NCBI RefSeq assembly: GCF_947501905.1
Contig: NZ_CANMXL010000006.1
Span: 1 to 64,000 of the forward strand
Direction: 5' to 3'
Source of the DNA: an uncultured Winogradskyella sp.
GTDB lineage: Bacteria; Bacteroidota; Bacteroidia; Flavobacteriales; Flavobacteriaceae
DNA: 64,000 nucleotides
Of this stretch, positions 19,955-28,768 are shown one piece after another. The notes beneath the pieces were generated by a model. It was not told the DNA's origin. It ran no database searches and saw only the letters and a program-made list of their open reading frames with translations. How positions within the stretch are numbered: position 1 is the first letter of the stretch; the number at the start of each line of letters is the position of its first letter. The position numbers and the translations under genes are program-made.

Positions 19955-22408
19955 TTAGTAGTTATCTACATTAATGACTACTCTCACAGACCTAAAGTCT
20001 TTTATACTCAAGAAGCTATTATGTATTTTACTGATAGCTTCTTTTGTTTTTGATAAAGATTGCTTTTGAGGAATCTTTATCAAAATGTTTTTAAGATATT
20101 GGTTTCTAATCCTTGATACTGGTGGAAACTCTGGCCCTAGAACATTAGTCTTAAATAATTGTTTTAAGGATTTTGCATACCAATCTGCAGCCAAGTTTAC
20201 ACGGTTATAATCCTTATGTTTTAATGTGATTTTTATTAATCTATAAATTGGCGGATATTTATAATTATACCTATCATTTAACTGCTCTTTATACATATCG
20301 GTATAAGAATTAGTCGAAACTTGCTGTAAAATATTATGATGTGGGTTGTAAGTTTGAATTAAAACTTTACCTCTCAAATCTGTTCTTCCTGCTCTTCCTG
20401 AAACTTGCGCCATCAGCTGATAACTGCGCTCATGAGCCCTAAAATCTGGGAAGTTGAGTAAATTATCTGCATTAAGTATACCTACTAATTTAACGTATCT
20501 AAAGTCTAAGCCTTTTGTCAACATCTGAGTCCCCACCAAAACATCAATTTCACGTTGCTCAAATCTAGTAATGAGACGTTCAAAACCATATTTACCTCGA
20601 GTGGTATCCAAATCCATACGAGCAACACGTTTATCAGGAAACAATGCCTTTACCTCTTCTTCTATCTGTTCTGTACCAAAACCTTTTGTATCTAGTGTAA
20701 TATTTCCACAAGCTTGACAATTTTGAAGCATTGCAGAATTATAGCTACAATAATGACATCGTAATTGATTTCTATACTGATGATAGGTTAAGCTCACATC
20801 ACAATTAGGACATTGTGGTGAATGCCCACAAGTTGTACATTCTACAATTGGCGAAAAACCTCTCCTATTTTGAAATAATATAACCTGAAACCCTTCATCT
20901 AGAGCTTCAGTCATTTCTTCAATTAATCGGTCACTAAAATGGCCTTTCATACGTTTACGCTTATACTTATCAGCCAAATCCACCAATTCAATATCTGGCA
21001 TTAAAACATTATTGTAACGCTTGGTAATTTCTACTAAACCGTATTTGCCATCAGAAGCATTATAATAACTCTCTATACTTGGCGTAGCAGTTCCCAATAA
21101 GGTTTTAGCTTGGAATAAATTTGCCAAAACTATAGCAGCATCTCTAGCATGATAGCGTGGTGCAGGGTCAAATTGCTTGAAAGATTGTTCATGTTCTTCA
21201 TCTACTATAATTAATCCCAAGTCTTTGAATGGTAATAACAATGCTGACCTCGCTCCTATTATAATTTGTGCTTTTTCTGTATTATTAAGAATATTGTTCC
21301 AAGCTTCTACTCGTTCATTGCCTGAATAACGTGAGTGAAATACTGCTACTTTTTCTCCAAAATAGTCTTGCAAACGAGAAACTAATTGTGTAGTTAGTGC
21401 TATTTCTGGTAGTAGATATAGTACTTGCTTTTGTTGCTTTAATTGAGCTTCAATGAGTTTTATATAAATCTCCGTTTTACCTGAAGATGTCACACCATGC
21501 AATAGCACAACAGATTTTTCTTCAAAAGATAAATTAATCTCATCTAAGGCTTTTTGTTGATGCTCATTAAGTAATTTTTCATGAGTTCTAGCTTCACCCT
21601 TAAAAGTCACTCTATCTGTTTGGATATGATACTCTTCAAGTATATTCTTATCAATTAAAGCCTTAATAATTGCCGAAGAAGCACCACTTTGTGTAGCTAG
21701 CTCTGAAACTTTTATAGGTTGATTAGACATCGCTTCCATCTGAAATAGACTTAGAACAACTTCTCGTTGTTTTTTTGCACGGCTTAACAATTCTAATAAA
21801 CCTTGAAGCTTTTCTTCTGTTTTATGATTTGGATGTAATCTTACATAACGTATTAATTTAGGCGTGTACTTTTGATAAATTTCTTCTTGCAGTTGTACCA
21901 CACCTCTTTCAACTAACGTATTGATTATAGGCAATACTCTCTTTCTATCTAGTATAGAAACTATATCCTGAATCTTCAATGATGATTGATGCATTAATGC
22001 TTCATAGATTAAAAACTCATCATCCTTTAATTCAGAATCTTTGACTTCGGTATCCTCAACCTTAGAGATTATAGTTTCACTCTCAAGAATAAAAGCATTA
22101 GGCATTGCTGCCCGCATTACCTCGCCTAAACTACACATATAATAACTAGAAATCCATTGCCAATGTTCTAATTGCGTATTGGTAACCAATGGCTTTTCAT
22201 CCAGAATCTGATGAATGGTTTTTGCATCATAAGCTGTCGGCGGATTATTATGAATCTTATAAACTAATGCCGTATAAATCTTACTTTTCCCAAAAGGCAC
22301 AGCAACTCGCATTCCAGGCTTAAGAAAACCAGCTTCAGCCTCAGTAATATGATAAGTAAACGCTTTTTGAAGCGGAATAGGTAATATAACATCGACAAAA
22401 TCTGTCAT
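19955..22408 (-). CDS. priA: Primosomal protein N' (replication restart helicase PriA)
   Basis: An 817-residue 3'-5' DNA helicase that reloads the replisome at stalled forks. The N-terminal fork-binding domain (FVDVILPIPLQKAFTYHI) is followed by the helicase core: P-loop LLHGVTSSGKTEIY (~304), DEEH box IIVDEEHEQSFKQ, and LLGTATPSIES. An eight-cysteine zinc-binding insert (~522-568) has CTTC, CPNC, CHYC and CQAC pairs, then motifs V and VI (GTQMLTKGLDF, QVSGRAGR). Full length. Its ATG overlaps the stop of the upstream DUF2147 gene by one base (TAATG), implying coupled translation in the nadC-yihY-DUF2147-priA run. Confidence 0.97.
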   Translation of the reverse strand: MTDFVDVILPIPLQKAFTYHITEAEAGFLKPGMRVAVPFGKSKIYTALVYKIHNNPPTAYDAKTIHQILDEKPLVTNTQLEHWQWISSYYMCSLGEVMRAAMPNAFILESETIISKVEDTEVKDSELKDDEFLIYEALMHQSSLKIQDIVSILDRKRVLPIINTLVERGVVQLQEEIYQKYTPKLIRYVRLHPNHKTEEKLQGLLELLSRAKKQREVVLSLFQMEAMSNQPIKVSELATQSGASSAIIKALIDKNILEEYHIQTDRVTFKGEARTHEKLLNEHQQKALDEINLSFEEKSVVLLHGVTSSGKTEIYIKLIEAQLKQQKQVLYLLPEIALTTQLVSRLQDYFGEKVAVFHSRYSGNERVEAWNNILNNTEKAQIIIGARSALLLPFKDLGLIIVDEEHEQSFKQFDPAPRYHARDAAIVLANLFQAKTLLGTATPSIESYYNASDGKYGLVEITKRYNNVLMPDIELVDLADKYKRKRMKGHFSDRLIEEMTEALDEGFQVILFQNRRGFSPIVECTTCGHSPQCPNCDVSLTYHQYRNQLRCHYCSYNSAMLQNCQACGNITLDTKGFGTEQIEEEVKALFPDKRVARMDLDTTRGKYGFERLITRFEQREIDVLVGTQMLTKGLDFRYVKLVGILNADNLLNFPDFRAHERSYQLMAQVSGRAGRTDLRGKVLIQTYNPHHNILQQVSTNSYTDMYKEQLNDRYNYKYPPIYRLIKITLKHKDYNRVNLAADWYAKSLKQLFKTNVLGPEFPPVSRIRNQYLKNILIKIPQKQSLSKTKEAISKIHNSFLSIKDFRSVRVVINVDNY

Positions 22409-22827
22409 TAGTTAACGCGTTTCCAGTATTGTGTTTTATAAAAAAATGCTACATAACCTCTAACCTGTAATAGGTTGTTATTCTCTTCAAGTTTGAGCTG
22501 GCATTTATAAACTTTCCCATTAGAAGGGTTAAGAATTGTACCGCTTTCAAATACATCATCGCTCAATTCCATATCTTTAATAATGGTCATACCCAAAACG
22601 GGCTTGTCCTTGTTTTCACCTTTACAAACTTCACACAAAGGATTAGGCCGCTTTGGATTAATTAACTCAACGATGTCTCCAAAATATTTCCCATCTTTCA
22701 TATAAATATTTACTATAGACTTTTCTTTTCCTGTTTCATCATCAATAGTTTTCCATTTACCAAGGATACTCTGAGAGTATAAACTAGATGTAAAACAAAA
22801 TAATATAACCCATAAAATATGCTTCAT
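22408..22827 (-). CDS. DUF2147 domain-containing exported protein
   Basis: A 139-residue protein with a signal peptide (~1-18, SSLYSQS). The DUF2147 domain begins ILGKWKTIDDETGKEKSIV; the pair of cysteines in NPLCEVCKG and the end GYVAFFYKTQYWKR are typical. The family is a small lipocalin-like beta fold of unknown role in the periplasm. It overlaps yihY by four bases (ATGA) and priA by one base, so all three are probably translated from one mRNA. Confidence 0.88.
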   Translation of the reverse strand: MKHILWVILFCFTSSLYSQSILGKWKTIDDETGKEKSIVNIYMKDGKYFGDIVELINPKRPNPLCEVCKGENKDKPVLGMTIIKDMELSDDVFESGTILNPSNGKVYKCQLKLEENNNLLQVRGYVAFFYKTQYWKRVN

Positions 22828-23762
22828 GATTTACTATTTAATTTATGAAGTCTTCTTAATGTAGCATTAAGCTCATAACCCAATAACAAGATATTAGAAT
22901 TGAGCCATAAATATAATAGCAGAATTAATAAAGCGCCTATAGAGCCATAAAGCTCATTGTACTTAGAAAAATTATCAATATAAATTCCGAATAGATATGA
23001 GGTTAAAATGATGAGCAAAGTGGTTAATAATGCGCCAATAGAGAAGAAACGTGTTTGTCTACCTTCTTTTGTCCCAAAATAATACAATGTTGCTGTTGCA
23101 ATATAAACCATAACTACAAAAAAGAGATATTTCGCTACTAAAATCCATTGTGTATTCGTTGCTTCTTCAGTACTGAAAGCTTCATTTAATGGTACAATAA
23201 TATAGACTTGCGTGTAAATAAAAACAGCTACCGTAAACAACACTAAAAATGCCAAGATAAGAGCTATACCCAAGGCATATAAATACTGCTGAAATACATT
23301 ACGTGTCAATTGCTCGTGATATGAGTTTTCAAAACCAGAAAATACCGCATTTACACCGTTTGCCATCAAAAACATGGATAACAAAAATACAGACGATAAT
23401 AAACCCGCTTGACTATTGCCCTCTAAGTTTTCAAAAATATTTGTTTGAAAAAAGTCAGAAGTCTGTGGTGGTAAAAAAGACTCTAAAAAATCTAAAAATT
23501 GAATATCAAAACCTTCTATAGGAATTATTGGAATAAGAATAATAACGAATAATAAAAACGGAAAAATAGCAGTAAAAAAACTAAACGCAATTGCACTAGC
23601 ACGAGTTGTCAATGTTCCTTTTACAATACCTAAACCATATAGTTCTAATAAATCATAAAGCGATAAACCTTCAAAGCCTGGAAGTTTAATCTTTAGGCAA
23701 ATACCTACCAAAACATTAATTCCTGGGATTTTTTTAAGCTTATCTTCTATTGATTTTGGCAT
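22824..23762 (-). CDS. YihY/BrkB family inner-membrane protein
   Basis: A 312-residue integral membrane protein with about six hydrophobic helices. It carries the family signatures GLGIVKGTLTTRASAIAFSFFTAIFP and NGVNAVFSGFENSYHE. The family was once labelled ribonuclease BN, an assignment withdrawn for this group; its members are now regarded as membrane proteins of unclear function (BrkB-type). It starts 16 bases after the nadC stop codon and overlaps the next gene. Confidence 0.9.
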   Translation of the reverse strand: MPKSIEDKLKKIPGINVLVGICLKIKLPGFEGLSLYDLLELYGLGIVKGTLTTRASAIAFSFFTAIFPFLLFVIILIPIIPIEGFDIQFLDFLESFLPPQTSDFFQTNIFENLEGNSQAGLLSSVFLLSMFLMANGVNAVFSGFENSYHEQLTRNVFQQYLYALGIALILAFLVLFTVAVFIYTQVYIIVPLNEAFSTEEATNTQWILVAKYLFFVVMVYIATATLYYFGTKEGRQTRFFSIGALLTTLLIILTSYLFGIYIDNFSKYNELYGSIGALLILLLYLWLNSNILLLGYELNATLRRLHKLNSKS

Positions 23763-23778
23763 AAATAGCTTTTAATTT

Positions 23779-24636
23779 TTAAACAGCCTTAAGACTTAAA
23801 TCCATATTGTAAACCGAATGTGTCAAGGCTCCTGATGAAATATAATCAACACCACACTCTGCGTAATGTCTGACTGTTTTCTCATTGATACCACCAGAAG
23901 ATTCTGTAAGACACTTATCTCCTATTAACGCAACAGCTTTACGTGTATCTTCGAAATTAAAATTATCTATAAGGATTCTATAAACGCCGCCACAGTCTAA
24001 AATCTCTTGTATTTCTTGAAGATTTCTGGCTTCAACAATAATCTTTAAATCTCTATCGGTCTCTTTTAAATAAGACTTTGTTTTATTTATCGCTTTAGCA
24101 ACACCTCCAGAAAAATCAATATGATTATCCTTAAGCATAATCATATCATACAATGCGAATCTATGATTAGTACCACCTCCAATTTTTACAGCCCACTTCT
24201 CTAACGCTCTAATGCCTGGTGTTGTTTTGCGAGTGTCTAAAATTTGAGTACTTGTACCTTCTAACAAATCGACAAATACTTTAGTTTTTGTAGCAATAGC
24301 ACTCATACGCTGCATGGCGTTAAGCACAAGTCTTTCTGCCTTTAAAATAGATTGAGAAGCACCTTCTACATAAAAAGCGATATCGCCATACTTGACCTTA
24401 GAACCATCTTCAATTAGGGTTTCAACTTTCATATCTGCATCAACATATGTAAAGACCTTTTTAGCAAATTCTATACCTGCAATTATACCTTCATCTTTAA
24501 CCAAAAGTTTAGCCTTTCCATTTGCTGAAGCTGGAATACATGCTAAAGAACTATGGTCACCATCACCGACATCTTCTCGTATAGCATTTGCAATTATGAG
24601 TTCTATTTCTTTATCGAATTGTTCTTTTGAAATCAT
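23779..24636 (-). CDS. nadC: Nicotinate-nucleotide pyrophosphorylase (carboxylating)
   Basis: A 285-residue cytoplasmic enzyme of de novo NAD synthesis. It converts quinolinate and PRPP to nicotinate mononucleotide, CO2 and pyrophosphate. Signatures: LNAMQRMSAIATKT, the substrate-binding LDTRKTTPGIRALEKWAV, GGGTNHRFALYDMIMLKDNHI, and the C-terminal SSGGINEKTVRHYAECGVDYIS. Normal length. It is first in the run ending with priA; the grouping does not reflect one pathway. Confidence 0.97.
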   Translation of the reverse strand: MISKEQFDKEIELIIANAIREDVGDGDHSSLACIPASANGKAKLLVKDEGIIAGIEFAKKVFTYVDADMKVETLIEDGSKVKYGDIAFYVEGASQSILKAERLVLNAMQRMSAIATKTKVFVDLLEGTSTQILDTRKTTPGIRALEKWAVKIGGGTNHRFALYDMIMLKDNHIDFSGGVAKAINKTKSYLKETDRDLKIIVEARNLQEIQEILDCGGVYRILIDNFNFEDTRKAVALIGDKCLTESSGGINEKTVRHYAECGVDYISSGALTHSVYNMDLSLKAV

Positions 24637-24700
24637 TAGTAATCTTATTTAACGTAAAAATAGCAAATACATTTACCATATGCGATTTTAGAATTACGAA

Positions 24701-24731
24701 TTGAATGAGAAAAAATGAAATTGTAAATTTG
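24701..24731 (+). promoter_or_regulatory. rlmH promoter, probably giving a leaderless mRNA
   Basis: TTG (24701-24703), a 20-base spacer and an exact -7 TAAATTTG (24724-24731) match the consensus. The rlmH ATG at 24735 lies only three bases after the -7 box, close to where transcription should start. Confidence 0.65.
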
Positions 24732-24734
24732 AGC

Positions 24735-25208
24735 ATGCAAATAAAACTTATTGCCATAGGCAAAACAGATAACAAACAGCTTCATTCTTTAATCGAAGAT
24801 TATCAAAAACGCCTAGGTTTTTATATCAAATTTAATCTAGAAATTATTCCAGATATTAAAAAAGTGAAGCATTTATCTGAGGCGCAACAAAAAGAAAAAG
24901 AAGGCGAGCTTATTTTAGCCAAAACACAAAAATCTGATGTTGTGATTCTATTAGATGAAAATGGCAAGCAAATGGATTCTGTTGTATTTAGTAACTACTT
25001 ACAGAAGCATCTTAATTCGGGCATTAAGCAACTCATTTTTGCTATTGGCGGTCCTTATGGATTTTCTGATGCTGTTTATAAACGTGCCAATGGTAAACTG
25101 GGACTTTCACAAATGACATTCTCTCACCAAATGGTGCGTTTATTTTTTATTGAGCAATTGTACCGTGGTTTTACCATATTAAAAAATGAGCCTTATCACC
25201 ATAGATAA
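24735..25208 (+). CDS. rlmH: 23S rRNA (pseudouridine1915-N3)-methyltransferase
   Basis: A 157-residue SPOUT-class methyltransferase that methylates pseudouridine 1915 in helix 69 of 23S rRNA. The start at 24735 (MQIKLIAIGKTDNKQL) gives the standard family length; an in-frame ATG at 24705 lies inside the promoter and is rejected. The knot motif FAIGGPYGFSDAVYKRANGK and the C-terminal SHQMVRLFFIEQLYRGFTI with NEPYHHR are diagnostic. It ends at a terminator shared with the convergent hibernation factor gene. Confidence 0.97.
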   Translation: MQIKLIAIGKTDNKQLHSLIEDYQKRLGFYIKFNLEIIPDIKKVKHLSEAQQKEKEGELILAKTQKSDVVILLDENGKQMDSVVFSNYLQKHLNSGIKQLIFAIGGPYGFSDAVYKRANGKLGLSQMTFSHQMVRLFFIEQLYRGFTILKNEPYHHR

Positions 25209-25240
25209 AAAAGCCCGAAGCATATAACTTCGGGATTTTG
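25207..25240. terminator. Bidirectional terminator between rlmH and the hibernation factor gene
   Basis: CCCGAAG (25214-25220) pairs with CTTCGGG (25228-25234), flanked by an A run on the left and a T run on the right, so it serves both convergent genes. Confidence 0.8.
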
Positions 25241-25247
25241 TATAATA

Positions 25248-25553
25248 CTAATATACTTTGTAAACTTCTTTTCGCTTTTCTAGTTGGCGTCTTAAGTCAT
25301 TTATAGTGGCACTTACAGCCAATTCATATTCTCGTTCATTAGATTTTGCAAAAATTCGTGGTCCAGGTAAACTCAATTCTATATTACAAATTTTTCCCGC
25401 TTGGTGGTCTTTATCATCATGTTTAAAATAGACTTGAGCCGATATTAAAAACTCAAATTTATTATTTAATTTCTCCAATTTTTCTTTTGTGAATTGCGAA
25501 AGTGTTTCACTTACATCTGTGTTTACATACTGAAAATTTACCGTCATAGTCAT
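25248..25553 (-). CDS. hpf: Ribosome hibernation promoting factor / ribosome-associated translation inhibitor, short form
   Basis: A 101-residue HPF/RaiA-type protein. The beta-alpha-beta-beta-beta-alpha fold is suggested by VNFQYVNTDVSETLSQFTKEKLEKL, the central strands ending CNIELSLPGPRIFA and the last helix with NDLRRQLEKRKE. It binds the 30S decoding region and inactivates ribosomes in stationary phase. Lack of the long C-terminal domain makes it a short HPF/YfiA type; the gene name is by family, not by proven orthology. Confidence 0.85.
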   Translation of the reverse strand: MTMTVNFQYVNTDVSETLSQFTKEKLEKLNNKFEFLISAQVYFKHDDKDHQAGKICNIELSLPGPRIFAKSNEREYELAVSATINDLRRQLEKRKEVYKVY

Positions 25554-25710
25554 TCTATTTTTTGGGTTAAACTTATATCTCTAAGATACGATTTTAAACA
25601 GGAATAGTAACTAACATTTATCATAAAAAAGATTTAAAAAAGTATATAAACTGAAAGTTACTTAGCGTCATTACGTCTACTGTTTTGTTAACCAGTTAAT
25701 TAATAGTAAA

Positions 25711-26085
25711 ATGGAAAAAGATATTATAATTTTTGATGGCGAATGTAACCTTTGCAATGGCGTTGTAGGTTGGCTATTAAAATTTGCTCCAGAAGATTTG
25801 TTTCAGTTTGTTGCCTTTCAATCGGCTTACGGACAACAACTACTTAGAGAATATGGATTTCCGACTGAGCAATTAGAAACTGTTATTCTAATCGACAACA
25901 ATGGTGTAAAAACACATTCAGACGGCTTTTTAAAGATTATATCTAAAATACCTAAATGGAAACGTGTTGCTGCACTACTTGGGTTTATTCCTAGATTAAT
26001 ACGTGATTACATCTATAAAACAGCATCAAAAAATCGTGTAAAGTGGTTTGGTATTGCAAATAGCTGTACGATTGATTTCAGATAG
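25711..26085 (+). CDS. DCC1-like thiol-disulfide oxidoreductase family protein (DUF393)
   Basis: A 124-residue protein with the DUF393 signature IIIFDGECNLCNGVVGWLL near the N-terminus, where the DxxCxxC Cys pair would be the redox centre. The following VAFQSAYGQQLLREYGF, the HSDGFLKI block and PRLIRDYIYKTASKNR are family-typical. No signal peptide, so probably cytoplasmic or membrane-peripheral. The substrate is unknown. It stands alone between hpf (divergent) and a ZIP transporter gene. Confidence 0.88.
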   Translation: MEKDIIIFDGECNLCNGVVGWLLKFAPEDLFQFVAFQSAYGQQLLREYGFPTEQLETVILIDNNGVKTHSDGFLKIISKIPKWKRVAALLGFIPRLIRDYIYKTASKNRVKWFGIANSCTIDFR

Positions 26086-26348
26086 AGTTTATAAAGTTAC
26101 GCTTATCGGTCTAGTATATGAAAAGTTGCGGATTAAAAATAGAGCACTTTTCAGATTACTGAAAGATAATAAAAAAGTGAAAACCAAATGGCTCGCACTT
26201 ACCACTATTTCTTATATACGTTGTTGTGGTACGTTTTATATTAATTAGCATTTTTTCAAAAAGTGATTCTTTTACCTCTCTTACTTTTAACAATAATTTA
26301 ATTTTATCATTAATATCACAATTGCCCTGATTATTCTATTAAGAACTT
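26086..26348. other. AT-rich intergenic region without a supported gene
   Basis: This 263-base gap between convergent genes is one of the longest in the window. A 66-codon frame (26048-26248) overlaps the end of the DUF393 gene in another frame and has no recognisable content. A short imperfect inverted repeat lies around TACGTTGTTGTGGTACG (26217-26233). No T-run terminator is obvious. Confidence 0.5.
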
Positions 26349-27023
26349 TTAGATCAAATTAGCAATGAATACGCCAAAACATATCACTAATAATTTAGAA
26401 AAATTAAACTTATGTCCTTCACCAGTTTCAAACAAAATAGTAGTAGAGATATGTAAAAAGATACCTATCACTATTGCATTAACATAATCTACATATTCTG
26501 ACGCTAATATTATATTATTAGATATAAAGGAGCCTAAAGGCATCATTAGTGTAAATACAAGTAAGAAACTAAAAATTTGGAGTTTACTATAGTTCGAATG
26601 AAATAAAAACGTAGTTATTAATGTGGCTATTGGAATTTTATGAATTAACACGCCATATATCATATCGTTGTGATGATGAATTGGAAACCCTTCTAATAAG
26701 CTATGAATACAAAGACTTATAAATAGCACCCAAGGAAATTTTTTATCATCTTTAAGGGTGTGTTCATGACCATGTTCTACGCCTTGTGATAAAAACTCTA
26801 AAATAATTTGCAGTAAGATACCGCACATTATAAAGAATCCTGTTCGCTTTGCATCTAAATGATAATACACTTCTGGCAATAAATCAAAAAGTGTTAATGC
26901 CAATAGAAAAGCACCACTGAATGCTAGTAATAGTTTAGTGCCCATTGACTTTTGTTTTTTGGTTACAAAAGCAATAATAACTCCAATAACAATGGCAAAA
27001 ACTGGAAGTAAATACGTACTCAT
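26349..27023 (-). CDS. ZIP family metal transporter
   Basis: A 224-residue inner-membrane protein with about seven hydrophobic helices. The ZIP signature is CIHSLLEGFPI in TM4 and LIHKIPIATL in TM5, where His, Glu and Lys/His contribute to the metal path; a His-rich loop (GVEHGHEHTL) precedes TM4. The family imports zinc, iron or related divalent ions. TM5 has HKIPIA where many family members have HxxPHE, so selectivity or mechanism may differ. It lies 45 bases downstream of an NTF2-like gene on the same strand. Confidence 0.85.
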   Translation of the reverse strand: MSTYLLPVFAIVIGVIIAFVTKKQKSMGTKLLLAFSGAFLLALTLFDLLPEVYYHLDAKRTGFFIMCGILLQIILEFLSQGVEHGHEHTLKDDKKFPWVLFISLCIHSLLEGFPIHHHNDMIYGVLIHKIPIATLITTFLFHSNYSKLQIFSFLLVFTLMMPLGSFISNNIILASEYVDYVNAIVIGIFLHISTTILFETGEGHKFNFSKLLVICFGVFIANLI

Positions 27024-27067
27024 GATTACATCTATAAAAATTTCACTTGGGTCTGCTTATTTTTTTA

Positions 27068-27490
27068 TTATTTTGAGCTTTTCACTCTTGTAGAATAAGT
27101 TTTACTAACAATTTTCCACGTCCCATCAATTCTTAGCAAATGCATAAAATCAATGTAAGAAAAGGTGTCGTATTCCAATTCTAACTGAGCATTGGCCGCA
27201 TCTCCTGATATATTTATAGCCACAATGCTTGTTTTTGTCTTTACAGGATCATTGGCTTTGACATACGAACTTAATGCTTCAACTGCATTAACTTCCTCAT
27301 ATTTTTTGTCTATCCACTTCATGGTGGCATTTGGATGGAATGCCTTTTCAAAAGATTCTGCGTTGTGCGTTATCATTCCGTCGAGGTAATAATTGATTGT
27401 ATTTTCAATCAATTGTAAATCGCTGTTTTGTGCTTGTATTTGTGTCATAAAAATTGTGATTAAGATAAATGTGAAAAATATTTTCTTCAT
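27068..27490 (-). CDS. Secreted NTF2-like (SnoaL/lumazine-binding type) protein
   Basis: A 140-residue protein with a signal peptide (~1-20, MTQIQAQ) and one NTF2-like cone fold: ENTINYYLDGMITHNAESF, FHPNATMKW and the C-terminal strand LLRIDGTWKIVSKTY. Such proteins include small enzymes and ligand binders; no catalytic residues can be assigned. It is one of three exported NTF2-like proteins in this window. It follows the alcohol dehydrogenase gene by 42 bases on the same strand, so it may belong to that transcript. Confidence 0.82.
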   Translation of the reverse strand: MKKIFFTFILITIFMTQIQAQNSDLQLIENTINYYLDGMITHNAESFEKAFHPNATMKWIDKKYEEVNAVEALSSYVKANDPVKTKTSIVAINISGDAANAQLELEYDTFSYIDFMHLLRIDGTWKIVSKTYSTRVKSSK

Positions 27491-27532
27491 AATAAATTAT
27501 GTATTTGATTTTAAATTTTTGATGCGAAAATG

Positions 27533-28612
27533 TTAAGGACGTAATGCCACTTTTAGTGTTCCTGAAGAACGATCACGCATCAAATTATATCCTTTTTTGG
27601 CCTCTGATAGTGGTAAAATATTAGTAAAAATTTTGCTAGGGTCTATCACTCCTCTTTCTACTATTGGAAGCAATTTTTTCATATATGCTGCTACATTTAC
27701 TACACCAGCATGAATGGTTATATTTCTAAATAATGCAGATGAATAAGGTTGCTCAACTGGTTCGTAAAGATGACCAAAACCAAGTACGCTTATTGATGCC
27801 CCAGCTTGAGTTATTTCCATACCTTGCGCAATTGCTGTTTTATTACCTACAGAATCTATTACAGAGTTTGCACCTCGTCCTTCAGTAAGTGATTTTACAA
27901 ATTCAACGGGGTCTTCATTTTTTGAATTTACCACATGAGTTGCTCCTATAGTTTTAGCCAATTCTAATCGACTATCGTGACGTCCTACTAGTATAATTGT
28001 AGAGGGACCAAATAGCGTAGCGGCCATTACAGCACTTAATCCAACAGCACCATCACCAATTACAACTACAGTTTCTCCTGTCTTTATATTTGCATTTAAT
28101 GCGCCATGGTAGCCAGTAGCAAAATTATCTCCCAGAGGAAGGACTTTTGTGTCATGCTCATCTCCTGTTAAACTTTCGGGAAGTTTAAATAGCGAAGAAT
28201 TACCATAAGGAACACGTATAAATTCGGCTTGACCTCCTTGAATATCATCGCCACCATGTTGAGCGAAAAGCGGAGTTCCAAATAAGCCTCCATGATCACA
28301 TGCTGAAGGTAAATCGCGTTTACAATAGTAACAATCTCCATCAATAAACATAGCCGAAGCAATAACTCTGTCTCCAACTTTTAGGGTATGAATATCTTTG
28401 CCTACTTGGTCTATTACACCAACAAATTCATGTCCAATTCGCATGCCTTCAAACAAACCCATTTCTGGTCCGTTTTGAGTGAATTCTAAATCTGCTCCGC
28501 ATATACCTGCTAGTGTAATGCGTACGATGACATCATCATCTTTTAATAATTGTGGTTTTGGGATATCTACCACCTCAATTTGAGATCTTTCTTTATAAAC
28601 AACTGCTTTCAT
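27533..28612 (-). CDS. Zinc-dependent alcohol dehydrogenase family protein (MDR superfamily)
   Basis: A 359-residue cytoplasmic medium-chain dehydrogenase. The catalytic zinc ligands appear as Cys38 (AGICGAD) and His61-Glu62 (GHEFVG). The structural zinc loop reads D91-x2-Cys94-x2-Cys97-x7-Cys105, so Asp takes the place of the first of the usual four Cys. The Rossmann part has VVVIGDGAVGLSAV (~170) and LVGRHDSRLELAKTIGATHVV. The substrate is unknown. The gene lies directly downstream of a Crp/Fnr regulator gene, with two FNR-like boxes in between, so it is a likely target of that regulator. Confidence 0.9.
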   Translation of the reverse strand: MKAVVYKERSQIEVVDIPKPQLLKDDDVIVRITLAGICGADLEFTQNGPEMGLFEGMRIGHEFVGVIDQVGKDIHTLKVGDRVIASAMFIDGDCYYCKRDLPSACDHGGLFGTPLFAQHGGDDIQGGQAEFIRVPYGNSSLFKLPESLTGDEHDTKVLPLGDNFATGYHGALNANIKTGETVVVIGDGAVGLSAVMAATLFGPSTIILVGRHDSRLELAKTIGATHVVNSKNEDPVEFVKSLTEGRGANSVIDSVGNKTAIAQGMEITQAGASISVLGFGHLYEPVEQPYSSALFRNITIHAGVVNVAAYMKKLLPIVERGVIDPSKIFTNILPLSEAKKGYNLMRDRSSGTLKVALRP

Positions 28613-28768
28613 AATTATTTTTTTAATTTGTTTTATTTTTTGAAATGATTACGATTTAGTTTTACAGAACTAAGTCAAGTAAAACTTAAACTCAATTTGT
28701 TAACTATTAACATGACAAAATTGCGTCATATATAAAGAGATAAATATGACCAGTGGTAAGAAAAATGC

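Noticed and set aside
24705..24734. Upstream ATG for rlmH
   Set aside because: It lies inside the promoter and adds ten residues absent from the family; ATG 24735 gives the standard length.
26213..26233. Possible integron attC or conjugative attachment site around ATATACGTTGTTGTGGTACG
   Set aside because: Only one weak imperfect repeat, no integrase and no cassette-like gene nearby.
26048..26248. A 66-codon plus-strand frame partly overlapping the DUF393 gene
   Set aside because: It overlaps the upstream gene in another phase, is basic and low in complexity, and shows no domain or signal; not supported as a gene.
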